The notes under the pieces are model-generated. The model saw only the letters and a list, made by a program, of their open reading frames with translations, made no database searches and had not been told where the DNA came from. The translations under genes and the position numbers were made by a program. A stretch of 64,000 nucleotides of DNA, taken from positions 40,285,001 to 40,349,000 of the forward strand of contig NC_080560.1 in assembly GCF_030253575.1 (NCBI RefSeq), given 5' to 3'. This document shows positions 43,507 through 53,939 of the stretch, piece after piece (the stretch's first letter is position 1; every line of letters begins with the position of its first letter). Source of the DNA: Rhododendron vialii. Its lineage: Eukaryota; Streptophyta; Magnoliopsida; Ericales; Ericaceae.

Positions 43507-45650
43507 ATGGTGAACAAGAGAAAAGCAGCCGCAGAAGCGGATTTTGAAGAAGAACCTCAGAAAACGATTGCAGATCATTACTCCTCGTCTGAAGACGCAG
43601 AGGAAGAAGAATCCGAAGAAGAATCAGAGAACGACGACGAATCAGAAGAAGAAGACCGATCAGAAGAAGAAGATGATGAAGAAGAAGAAGACGAGGAGGA
43701 GGAAGACGAGGAATCGAAGAGGGAGACTCTAAAGAAGCTTCTAGAACCCTTCGGAAAAGACCAGATAATCGAGTTCTTGAAACAAGCGGCACTGAAGAAC
43801 CCTAAAATCGTCGAACGAGTGACTCAATCGGCCGAGTCGGACCCGGTGCACCGAAAGATATTCATATACGGGCTCGGGTGGGACGCCACGTCGGAGCAAG
43901 TCCTCTCCGTTTTCAGGAAGTACGGCGAGATCGAGGAGTGCAAAGTTGTAGCGGATAAACTCACAGGTGAAAATCTGATATTGTTTTTTATTTAGAAAAA
44001 ATTGATATTTTGGTGCCGGTAAAGGGCGAAATTCCGTTAATGTTCAATTTTTGACCAGTAATAAATATCCAGGCTGAACTTTGGATGGCGTGATACGAAG
44101 GATTTGGACTTGTTAAATCTAACTGAACAGTTAGTACCGGGCAGAGCTTAATGGAAAAATAGGATTTATGTAGCCGTCCTGAATTGATTGGAAGTTGGAA
44201 CACAAGGCTTGGTTTGGTTTGGTAATAAATGCTGGGGCTTTGCAACGTTTGATTGATCACAATTCAGGATATTACATTTACTGTAGAAGTTCCCAAAGAA
44301 TTCATTGGAGGAATGTTTCAAATAAAAGTTGTTTGAGCGGTAGGTTGAGATTTTGCAAGTAGCAACACTAGAAGAGTCCTTGTTTTATCCTTGCTTTTCT
44401 ATCAATGGCTAATTATCTTCCTACTCAATTGATATTATGGTCCCGTATAGGCTGGAATTTCGTTATGGTTCAATTTTGATGGGTAATAAGTACACCAGGG
44501 CTTTGCAATATTTGATGATCACAATTCTCTATATTCCCTTTACTATAGAAGTTCCCAAAGAATTCATCAGAGGAATGGTTCATATAAAAACTGTTTGCTT
44601 GGTAGGTTAAGATTTCGCGAGTATCAGCACTAGGAGAGTCCTTGTTTACTCTTCGGAACTCTTTCTTTTCTTTATTATACTGATTTTATGTTTTTATCTC
44701 TTTTCTTGATAAAAATAAAAAAACTCACAGGCCGATCAAAGGGGTACGCATTCGTTCTTTTCAAGTACCGAAACGGGGCTCGAAAGGCCCTTAAGCATTC
44801 CCAGAAGAAGGTGGGCAACAGAATGACTTCGTGCCAGCTGGCATCCGCGGGTTCTGTACCCAATAACAACCAATCATCATCGGTTGTTTCCAGGAAAATC
44901 TATGTGACAACTGTAGGGCCTCAGGTTAATCCGGATAAGCTTAGATCATTCTTCGCGAAGTTTGGGGAGATTGAGGAAGGTCCTATTGGGCAAGACCCTG
45001 TGACTGGAAAGTTCAAAGGGTATGCGCTTTTCGTTTACAAGACGCCCGACGGGTGTAAAAAGGCTTTAGAAGAGCCTGTGAAGGTGTTTGAAGGTACCCA
45101 GTTGCAGTGCCGACGGGCAGTGGAGGGAAACCGGGGGAATAAGAGTCAGACAGGAGGTGGTGCTGCTTCAATCCAGCAGACTGATATTGCTTCTGTAAAT
45201 TATGGTATGGGTGTGAATCCATCTGCAGTTATGGTGGCTCAAAGTCCGGGAATGGGGTTGGCGAATCCGGTGCTGGCATCGGCATTGGGTCAGACGGTTT
45301 TGCCGCCTACAGCTGCTGCTACCGGGTTTCCCCATTCAATCAGGGCAAACCCGGCATTGGGGTTGGGTTTTGGTGGGAATTACGGTATCAATAACATAAG
45401 CCCTAGCGTGATTGGTAGTTATAGTTCCCAAGCGGTTTTGCAGGGGAGTTATGGTCCCCAAGTAGCCGCTTTGCCGGGTGGTTATGGTTCCACTTCTCAA
45501 GCGGTGGCTTTGCAGGGTCTGGGTGCTTACCAGAGTGCCCAATTGGGACAATCTTCTGCTGGAGCGATGGCAGCGGCCGCCACAACAACGCGGCCACAAT
45601 CTGGTTTTGGAACTTCGGGAACTACCTTTCCCTCTTACTTTGCCCGCTAG
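43507..45650 (+). CDS. UBA2: UBP1-associated protein 2 (UBA2)-like RNA-binding protein, two exons
   Basis: Nuclear hnRNP-type protein that in Arabidopsis works with UBP1-type proteins in mRNA stability and stress responses. Exon 1 is 43507-43966 and exon 2 is 44731-45650, joined in phase 1 at TG|RSKGYAFV, giving 459 residues. The 764-base intron begins GTGAAA and ends CTCACAG. Order: basic start (MVNKRK), an acidic run of Glu, Asp and Ser to about residue 72, a helical EPFGKDQIIEFLKQAA segment, RRM1 (about 117-190, RNP1 SKGYAFVLF), RRM2 (about 208-285, KIYVTTVG and FKGYALFVY), then a Gly/Ala/Ser-rich tail. This order and the motif DPVHRKIF before RRM1 are typical of UBA2 proteins. The start is the first ATG in frame; an upstream GTG is ignored. 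It is the only non-F-box gene I can identify confidently. Confidence 0.92.
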
Positions 45651-47250
45651 GTAAGCAAGCAGTAAGTGGACCTCTTTCATTTGGGTAACAAGTCCTCCAT
45701 TGTTCTTCATTTGTTTAAATATCAATGTAACTTGCCTATATCTTGTTTCTTTGCTATGATTCCTCCCCATTCAGTTTTGACATGCATGTCTTTTCACATG
45801 ATTCTGTTTTGCGTTCACGAATTGTTTAGATCTATTTCCTTAGTCCAAAATTTAGTTCATGGAATAAGGATTTTCCTGCTTCTGAGAGTTATATCTGTAT
45901 GTACTGTCTGTTTCCGACACGACTTCTGGACCTTCTGGTATTCTATGCTTCATCGGTCATGTCTGAGGCAGCGCTAATGCCGCCACTATTATGCCGCAAG
46001 AGTTTAATGGCTAATATTAATATATGAACCCATCAAAAATTGATAATTACCCCACCCAAGTGTGGAAACTGCAATGTACTTGGTAAATTTTTGCCAACAC
46101 AATAGACAGCTATTTTTAGAAAGAAGCAAGAAAGTTTTCATCGTCATAAAATTGCGTGTAAAACAAAAGTAAGGTTTAGATTTATTGACAACAAGGTAGC
46201 TGAGACTAAATTATGTTTTTCAAGTGGGTATGAAAAATCGAATCAAAAAGAAAAAAAAAAAGTGGGTATGAAAAAAGAAGAAGAAGAGAGATTAGAGAGA
46301 ATTTTAGTATGTAGTACAATCGAGATCAATCTCGTCTTCATTTGTGTAATTTTTTGGATATCTCTAAAGATGGATTTTGTGATGTAATTCCTACTTGAGA
46401 TAATTTTCGACCCAGGCAAAAATCCCCACTGGTCATGGAATATAGTTAGTTTTACCACCACCCTCATCACGGTACGGCTTATTATCATACATTTTGGAGT
46501 TGTATATCTATGGATTGCAGGTATACAAGCCTAAAATATGATTCAGTGTACTGGTTCTGGGTCTCTAATGTTGGGGTCCATTTGCTTTCTTACTTTGTTC
46601 CCTTATGCAACATTCCTTTGTCTGTCCACCCAGCGATCTCATATGCCGTATTGATTAACTGGTCATCAAAGCATTTCATGCTTGACATTCTAGCTTGGTC
46701 TCAGGATTTCGCTTCCTGGTTTAATGTGATTTTAGCCATCTGAACAATTGGCCTATACATGGAAACCATCTTTAGGATTGGGGTTAAGGCATGTGTTTGG
46801 TTTGTCTGCCTGTTTTTTGAGTTGTATTATTGTTCTGTTTGTGGATTATTAACCAGGCCTTGATGCTGTGAGATGGGCAATCGATCAATCACTTGTATTT
46901 TCGTATATTTGTTTTGTATAGAGTCTACTGACTCCCGTTCCCTTTTCCAGGAGGATCATGAGACCATTTCTGTATTTGCAACCCTGTTGTTTGCCAACTT
47001 CTGTTATCTAGCACATTCCCATCTCAAGCTCTAGCAATGGCGAAGTTTGCAGCTTTATGAGGAACTCATTCAGAAACACCCATATCAATTCCCTTCCGAG
47101 TCTCTGACAATGGTGATGCAAGTTATCAAGCTTGAATTCTGCTCAGCTTATTGGCCATTGATTGCAACGCTGAAAATCTAATCTTTGTTCTGTCTTTTTT
47201 CTTTCTTGTTTCATTTTTCTTGTACTGACTAGCTTTAATTAGGGTTGTTT
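45651..47250 (+). other. Probable 3'UTR of the UBA2-like gene, with intron
   Basis: GTAAGC follows the TAG stop directly (45651), a strong splice donor. A TTTTCCAG acceptor precedes 46951 (GAGGATCATGAG), so a 3'UTR intron of about 1.3 kb is likely. The segment after the acceptor contains GCAAGTTATCAAGCTTGAATTC and TCTAATCTTTGTTCTGTC, text that recurs at 54.9-55.2 and 59.8-60.1 kb. No other gene is seen here. Confidence 0.6.
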
Positions 47251-48300
47251 TATGAAATATTTGCTTGCATTTCTTCCCTAATTATGCAAAAAAAATTAGT
47301 TGTTATTCTTGTTAGGTATAGTATATTTTGCATTGTACTTTATAATACAGGTTAGATGTTTGAAAACACTCTGTAAAATTATCATAACTACATTATTTAG
47401 GAAAATGATTTTGACACTCCCCTTTTTTATATCCACACCCCTTCTTTTGTCTTTTGGCAACAAATAAAAAATAAAAAATACACACTTTCGACACTATAAA
47501 ACAAAAAAGAGAGTGAATACAAAAAGGAGAGTGTGTAAATCACTCCCCCGGTATTTGTTAAGTAAATATTTTCCTCTAATTTGTTACCGAATTCCTGCAG
47601 CAAATGGTTGGAGTAAAATGCTCCCGGTTTCACGGATCAACCGTTTAACCTTTCACTGAAACCGATGGCTTTTGCGCGAGAGAGACAAAGAGAAATGCAC
47701 TAACATAGTACTGAACAAGGGAGCTTTTAGTGCTAATTTGCATTTGAACTTTATAGTTGTTTCGAGCTTGTCTCTTATTGCTTTTCTTTGGGAGTAACAA
47801 GTAAGGCCCTGGATATTGAATGCCCTCACCCTATCTTGAAAGTAAATTTATGTGGATGAAATTTTATTTTTTTTTATTTTTTTGTTTTGAACAGCAATGT
47901 GGATGAAAATTCATGAAATCTACGCACACGCCTGAGTTCAACTTCTGCAGGTTCGCTCTTTCGAACTTAAAACACTTCGATCTCCTAACGTCGTCTGCCA
48001 ATTCAACTCAATTTATTTGCCTTAAAACTCATACTGATTCGTCGATTTTTTCAAGCTATTTTTTACTTTTAAGTACGAACCAATGGCCGGTGTGGTGACC
48101 GGTCCGAGACTGATCGGTCTCTCCGGCTACCAATAAGACTGATTTGGAAAATCAATTATGTCTCGCTTTGATTTCTGCCTTGTTCTTTGGCATTCATGTA
48201 CGTCCTGATCTTTCTTCCTGTCATTAAACCATCAAATGTAAGCTCCCCTTGGATTAACCTGGGCTACTTTTGATTCAAAGGTCAGTAACTTCTCTAGTTT
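46905..48300 (+). repeat. UBA2 3'-flank repeat, copy T1
   Basis: This is the copy attached to the gene. Shared landmarks with T2 and T3, in order: TTTTCCAGGAGGAT, ATTTGCAACCCTGTTGTTTG, TCTAGCAATGGCGAAGTTTG, TAAAATGCTCCCGGTT, GCCCTCACCCTATCTT, CCGATTTGG-type spacer and AGCTCCCCTTGGATTAAC. Confidence 0.8.
47405..47575. mobile_element. Short MITE-like inverted repeat
   Basis: GATTTTGACACTCCCC... faces ...GAGAGTGTGTAAATCACTC. The ends resemble those of 49010-49285 (GATTTTCATTGTCCCC). T2 and T3 lack it at the corresponding place, so it inserted only in T1. Confidence 0.6.
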
Positions 48301-49009
48301 AGCGAATGTTCTAAGCAAAGCTTACACCAATCAAATAACATGCATATGCTGATCCCCAAGATTAGTTGAGGAGCACGGCTTGGACACTTGAGTTATCGAA
48401 AATAAAATGCCAAAATTCTACCCCAAAAGAGTTGATATTAATATTTTTAGCAACGTTCACTTCCCGTCTTGCAGACCCTTTTTGGACGGACTTCAATGAT
48501 TGAGGTCATTCATATTTTAGACTTTGTCAGATCCCATTAATCATACCAGAGTTCGATGGGATATCAATTAGCGCATAATTGCTATAGATTTATCTTATTA
48601 TAAATAAGTATAATTTATTTTGACAAAAATAAACTACAAGATAAATGCATTGCGTATTCAATTTAATGAGAATCCAATCGATATGATTTTTCACGATATT
48701 GTTAAAATTTGAACCATTCCAATTTCAATGTGCATCCGAAAAAGTGTCCATAAAATAGGCAAATTGAACTGTTCATCAGTCTTTTTTGTTCCCTACTATA
48801 TTTTTCGAAGTCGAATTATTTGTATCATAATCCTTGTTTACTTCTGTCTTAAGAAGATAATTTTAGAAGCGTGATTTTTGCACCTCTAAATTGTTTTCTT
48901 GGGAGTGCGAAAATCAACTCTATATTAATTTGTGTACTTTCCTTGGGGGTAGGGTTAACAATTTGGGGATAGCAAAAATCACTCCTCTATCTGTCTTTTT
49001 TCTAGGAAA
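48301..49009. other. Intergenic
   Basis: AT-rich; no gene or clear repeat ends. Confidence 0.5.
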
Positions 49010-49285
49010 ATGATTTTCATTGTCCCCTTTTTAACCATTCACACTTCTTCTTTTTTTGTTTTTATCCACCTGAATTTACAATATTATCCTTGCATGTGTA
49101 AAGTAGTGTATTGAATAAAATGCAAGATAGTAAATTTATTTTTTCGTTTTTATCCACCTGAATTTACAATATTGTCCTTGCATGTGTGAAAAAGTGTATT
49201 GAATAAAAGGCAAGATAGTAAATTCAAATGGATATAGCCAAAAAAAAAGAGTTAATTTTAAAAAGGGAGTGAAAATCAATTCCCT
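49010..49285. mobile_element. MITE with an internal tandem duplication
   Basis: Inverted ends GATTTTCATTGTCCCCTTTTTAA and TTAAAAAGGGAGTGAAAATC. Inside, a unit of about 85 bases starting TTTTTATCCACCTGAATTT occurs twice in tandem with few differences. Confidence 0.7.
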
Positions 49286-49479
49286 ATTTCTATTGAAATT
49301 GCATGGAAACAAAACTACACGAAAAAAATTCGGTTAAACGAAAATAATAAGGCCGAAAAAAAGAAGAAGAAAATCCATAATTTCGGATGTATTCTGAGCA
49401 ACCACAGCTTTTAGAACCAAGTAATCTCATCATATACTCCTAATAAGGAATATAATGGCACGTCTATAGTTGCAAAGCT

Positions 49480-49935
49480 ATGGAAATGACAATCTGGCTA
49501 TGGATTCCTCTGAGGGGGGACACCGGAGAAAGTCTCTATGCGCGCAAAAGCCCGGGCAATCCTCCTGCTCACTCTTGATTGTGCTCTTGCACCTTCCTGA
49601 TGATAACATCCACAACAATCGGCATCACCTTGTCGCCATTGCCGCCTTTGTTTTGGGCTCCCTCCCGCATTGACCGGGCCAAACCGAAACCCTCCGTTTA
49701 CTATCCCGTCCTTCACTGCCCCTGGTATATTCGCTCCAGTATATGCAGTTACTTATAAAATGCAACAACAATCCATCGATGCCCTCAACCGTGGGATGAA
49801 CGATCAAATCCTCGTACCAATCTAGCAAGGCGATATCATCGCCACCAGCTGTTTCAACTATATGATGAACCTTCACATTTATGACAAAGCCATTGTATTC
49901 CCGAGGTAGATCACTGGGGACAATGCTATCCCCGA
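49480..49935 (-). pseudogene. Coding-like relic of unknown family
   Basis: On the minus strand the frame at 49876-49625 reads KVHHIVETAGGDDIALLDWY then EDLIVHPTVEGIDGLLLHF, preceded in frame by SDLPREYNGFVINV. The G+C content and amino-acid make-up look coding, unlike the AT-rich surroundings, but frames change further on. I do not recognise the family; it may be a gene fragment or part of a transposase. Confidence 0.35.
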
Positions 49936-49989
49936 GCTAGGCAACGATGAAAATACCCACACTCAGATGGGAAGACACAAACTCCTTAC

Positions 49990-50595
49990 TTCCTAATAGC
50001 ATCTCCACTCCTTACTCACTCCATTCCTTACTCAAACTCATACTAAAATGAGTTCTATTCAAATTTCTTTCCCAAATTTGGTTTGAACCAAATCATTGCT
50101 CAAATTTTGAATGCTATTTTCTCCTCCATCAAATTTACAACTATGCTATTAATGAAACATTTACTCAAATTTATGTCTAGATTTGCATTTGTTTATTGGA
50201 TTACTTCGTACCAAATCAAGTTTTTATCCAAATTTTTACTCAATTTTAAATAAAAAATTGAATAAAAAGTGTAAATGTTCTAATGATATGAAAGAATCCT
50301 AACAAACTAGGCCCAATAGTGTATTTTTAATCAAAAGAAGATACTTTTATGCCTAAATGCTATTGAAATTGAAGCCCCCAAAAAAGGAAGAAAGAGAGAG
50401 GATAAATTTTAGCACTCCAAGAAATTACAGAAGAGTTTTAAAACGACGTCGTTTTATATATCAATACAGTTTAATTTAGTTTAATTTCAGAGTCTTTTAT
50501 CAATTTTTGTACTGCGAAAATCACAATTAACGATAAAAGGTTAGAGCGAAAATAAAAGAAGAAAATGATAAGCAAGTTCTCTCTCTGAGCTCGCG
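49990..50595. other. 5' flank of G
   Basis: AT-rich with many CAAATTT repeats (50040-50290). A palindromic AAAACGACGTCGTTTT sits at 50441-50456, with ACGT core. The leader ends TCTCTCTGAGCTCGCG before the start codon. Confidence 0.55.
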
Positions 50596-51669
50596 ATGAA
50601 GACAGAGATGCCGAACCTTCCCGAAGAAATCATCGTCGACGTACTCACGAGACTACCCGTCGTCTCCCTCTGCAGATTCAGGTGCGTTTCGAAACCGTGG
50701 CGCTCTCTAATCTCCCACCCTAGTTTCATCAAAACACACCTCAATCGCAACACCGACAAAAACACCAACAAGTTCGAGCGTGTCGTTCTCAGCGATCATC
50801 GAAATTGGTACACCGTGGAACTCGATTCATCCCAATTCAGGCACCATTCAGTGGCAGTGCGCCTGAATTTCCCACCCGGTCAAAACCCTAGATATTGTGA
50901 GGAGATTTGTTATTCGTGTGATGGCTTGGTGTTGATGCTCGATCGAAGGTTCCATTGTTGTTTGGTGAACCCGTCTACTCGAGAATCTAGAAAATTGCCA
51001 TTATCTCCTTTTACGTCTAAGCCAGGTTTCACTGATTATGGGTTTGGTTACGACTCATCCATTGATGACTACAAGGTTGTAAATATTTGTTATTATGATG
51101 GAGAAGCTGATGCTGGGTGCGCTGATAATGTAGTCAGTGTGTATGCCTTAAAGACCAATTCCTGGAGAAGGATTGAGAACTCTCCTTATGATCATTCATG
51201 CTTTGGGCATCATTCAGGGGCTTTTGTTTGTGGTGCACTCCACTGGGTAGCTAGCAATGGTACAGACGATGTTATAGTTGCACTCGTTTTAGAAGATGAA
51301 AAATTTCAGACTGTGCCATCTCCAACTCCGGATTGTATTGGTGACCTACTTTGTGTTCTTGGAGGTTGCCTTTGTGTGTTTGTTTCTCAGTTTGATCCTT
51401 ACTGTCTAGATGTTTGGGTGATGAAAGAGTATGGGGTGAAAGATTCATGGATGAAATTTACAGTCACTTATGATAATATTTATGATTCTTGGAGGCCTTT
51501 GAGTTTATCTCGGACCGGTCAAGTTTTACTTAATGCACAAGGAAAAAACTTAGTTCTCTTTGATCCACGGGAGGAAGAATCCAAGGAGCTAGTGGTTCAG
51601 GGCCTTCCAACTCAATTTGAAGTAGGAACTTATGTGGAAAGCCTCGTTTCACCCAAGAGGCAATGCTAA
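50596..51669 (+). CDS. F-box/FBA protein G (second subfamily, intact)
   Basis: Predicted SCF substrate receptor of 357 residues. F-box at residues 4-44 (EMPNLPEEIIVDVLTRLPVV), with CRFRCVSKPWRSLI. FBA marks are closer to common CPR1-like proteins: DSSQFRHHSVAVRLNF, SCDGLVLML, LVNPSTRESRKLP, YGFGYDSSIDDYKVVNI, NSWRRIENS, GALHWVAS, DVWVMKEYGVKDSWMKF and SLVSPKRQC. It is clearly separate from the A-F types, which share KFKEVP and CLWNPSIR. Its closest relative here is H (62869). The start is the ATG after GAGCTCGCG; a second ATG four codons later aligns better with H's MPNL and could also be used. Confidence 0.92.
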   Translation: MKTEMPNLPEEIIVDVLTRLPVVSLCRFRCVSKPWRSLISHPSFIKTHLNRNTDKNTNKFERVVLSDHRNWYTVELDSSQFRHHSVAVRLNFPPGQNPRYCEEICYSCDGLVLMLDRRFHCCLVNPSTRESRKLPLSPFTSKPGFTDYGFGYDSSIDDYKVVNICYYDGEADAGCADNVVSVYALKTNSWRRIENSPYDHSCFGHHSGAFVCGALHWVASNGTDDVIVALVLEDEKFQTVPSPTPDCIGDLLCVLGGCLCVFVSQFDPYCLDVWVMKEYGVKDSWMKFTVTYDNIYDSWRPLSLSRTGQVLLNAQGKNLVLFDPREEESKELVVQGLPTQFEVGTYVESLVSPKRQC

Positions 51670-52162
51670 TAATCACCTAGTTAGGTACTATGTATGTACT
51701 TCACCGTATTTTCCATTGTGTACGTGTTTCATTGCTGCACTGTTACCTCTTCTAGTCTTCTTCATTATGATTGTTACAATGATGCTACTTTTGTGCAGTG
51801 TTTCCTGTATATTTCATCTTAAAATTTTTGTTCAAAAAAACTACACATTAGGCAATTGTACAGTTGAAATAATTTTAAGTATTTTCAGTTTGTTTTCAGC
51901 AATACTTATGTTTTTGGTCGGATTGTGCTGGTGGATTCTCATATCATTCTTCATTTGAAGCAAAAGAAAGACCAGACGTAGGTAAAGTAAAATGTTTGTC
52001 GATGATGATTTTGTGAAATTATGTCCCTAATTTTATACAACCTCAGCTGGCAAATGGTTTGGATCATTGTCGAAGATCATGTCCAAACTTTCGAGGCTTG
52101 AAAGGCTATGTCGGAAAAAAAAAAATCAGTGAGATTAGCGTGTATGACATGGGGGATGATGT
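51670..52162. other. 3' flank of G
   Basis: No supported gene. The open frame at 51632-51958 overlaps the end of G and encodes only low-complexity hydrophobic sequence. A short GGATCATTGTCGAAGATCATGTC near 52062 recurs at 57197, hinting at an old join. Confidence 0.5.
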
Positions 52163-53475
52163 TGCTTCGTTCGCTCCGATATATGGAATAACGCCCCAAG
52201 CGTAGGGCTTAAAACGTCAGTTGAAGTATGATAATCCGGAAATCCGGGATCATACCCAAGGGAATAATTAATACGGTTTTGCTGGATTTGTAGATGCAAG
52301 TAAGGGCTTTCAGCTTTTAGACAGCCAACTTGGTTTTACGTGTATAGTGGAAATGAAAATGGGCTAAATTGAAAAGCGAATAAACTAAGATAAAAAGCAG
52401 GTTAGGTTTAGGAATTACTAACACTCACGACTCAAGTTAAACTGCATTTCTCACTCAATTACGCGGTTCAGGATACACAATTAAGGTTCCCAAATCGGAA
52501 AATAGAATGATTCGATTACCAAGCTAGCTTTAGAATTTATTTATCAAATGCCTCATGCATCAGAGCTCCAAGCATCACGTGTGGTAAATAGGTGGTGCTC
52601 TTACCTACACATGATCAAGAAGATTAACACCGTAGGGATTTGACAAATAAATCCGAACCCTACATCGATTCTCGAACCAAAGGTTTAAACTTTATGGTGA
52701 AAAACGCAATTCTACTTGAGCCATGAGGTACTAATCACCCCATGACCTAACCTTTGAAAACTACTCACATATATCTATTGAGATATGAGCAAGCAAAAAT
52801 CTACTTAGCATAATTGAAATAACAACGCTAGAAGAAAATTATATTAAACGGTAGATCGAAGGATTCTCTACAACTTTAATAAAGACGATAATATCAAAAA
52901 CTAGCTAACTAAGACAGAAAAATAAAGATTCAAAGCTGAAAATTTTAAAACATTCAAAAACAATATCAAATCTAGATCTAGATCTAAAATGATGCAATCA
53001 AAAATCTATTCTACTTCTCAAAGGTACGCGCCCCCATATTCTTCAGGAGATCCAAAAAAAATCCTCCTCTAAGTCCTTCGGTACCGATGGAGAAGGCCTT
53101 AGGCTGGTCTGCTTAATGTACTCGGTACCGATAGGAGAAAGTACTTGGTATCGGTACCGAGCTGCTTATCTGCTGTCGCTGGAAGGGGTCTCGGTACCGG
53201 TAGAACCAATTACTTGGTATCGGTACCGAGCTGCTTATCTCCAGCACTTGGCTTTGCTCTTCTGCTTTGGCCATGCCTCGCCCTGGCGAGCCGTCGGGTT
53301 GCCTTCATCTTGTGACATGCCTTAGGCCTTCAAGCTCCTGTTATTTGGTAAATTCCTACAAAACGAAACTGGAAAACCTTGCAAGCAAAAGCAGTCAAAA
53401 CAACTAAATTAACGACAGAAACAATTAAAACTAGCCAACTAGCGCACCCTTAATGTCATTGTCGGGTGCTTATCA
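52163..53475 (-). mobile_element. LTR fossil (solo LTR, 1313 bp, reverse orientation)
   Basis: On the minus strand it begins TGATAAGCACCCGACAATG and ends CGAACGAAGCA. Perfect 5-bp duplications GATGT flank it (52158-52162 and 53476-53480). No coding domains. Family not certain (Ty3/gypsy suspected). Inside, a TACTTGGTATCGGTACCGAG unit is repeated twice. Confidence 0.82.
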
Positions 53476-53617
53476 GATGTGATAAAAATTAAACAATGAT
53501 ATGATTTTATTAAAACTAAGCATTTGACAGAGAGAATACCAAAGAGAATTCATGTAGCTAATCCACTTGGTCCGGACACAAGTTGTGGTTTGATATGGTT
53601 TGGTTACTTAATAGTTA

Positions 53618-53875
53618 CTCCCCCTGTCCCAAATTGTTGGTCCTTCTTTCCTTTTTGAATATCCCAAAATATTAGTCCCTTTGAAAAGTCAAACTAAAAA
53701 AGGTTTTAGTTTTCCAAAATTGTCCTTATAAATTAGTCATCATTGTATTGAAAAGATAGAATACAAGGGCAATGTAGTAAAGTCATGCCTCACAATTTGA
53801 ATTTGGTGAAATCATTGCTTGTCCTCTTAATATTTAGCTTCCCCAAAATGGGCAAGCAATTTGGGACAGAGGGAG
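53618..53875. mobile_element. Stowaway-type MITE
   Basis: Ends CTCCCCCTGTCCCAAAT and ATTTGGGACAGAGGGAG with TA on both sides (53616-53617 and 53876-53877). No coding sequence. Confidence 0.88.
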
Positions 53876-53939
53876 TACAGTTTTTTTATTACCAGTCATA
53901 CAAATTTTGCCTTATCTAGGGTGTTTGGCAAGATTTGAG

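Noticed and set aside
43544-43732. Lys/Arg-rich frame inside exon 1 of the RRM gene.
   Set aside because: It is a shifted reading of the GAAGAAGAC acidic repeat.
51632-51958. 108-codon hydrophobic frame after G.
   Set aside because: It overlaps the end of G in another frame, has low complexity and has no counterpart elsewhere.
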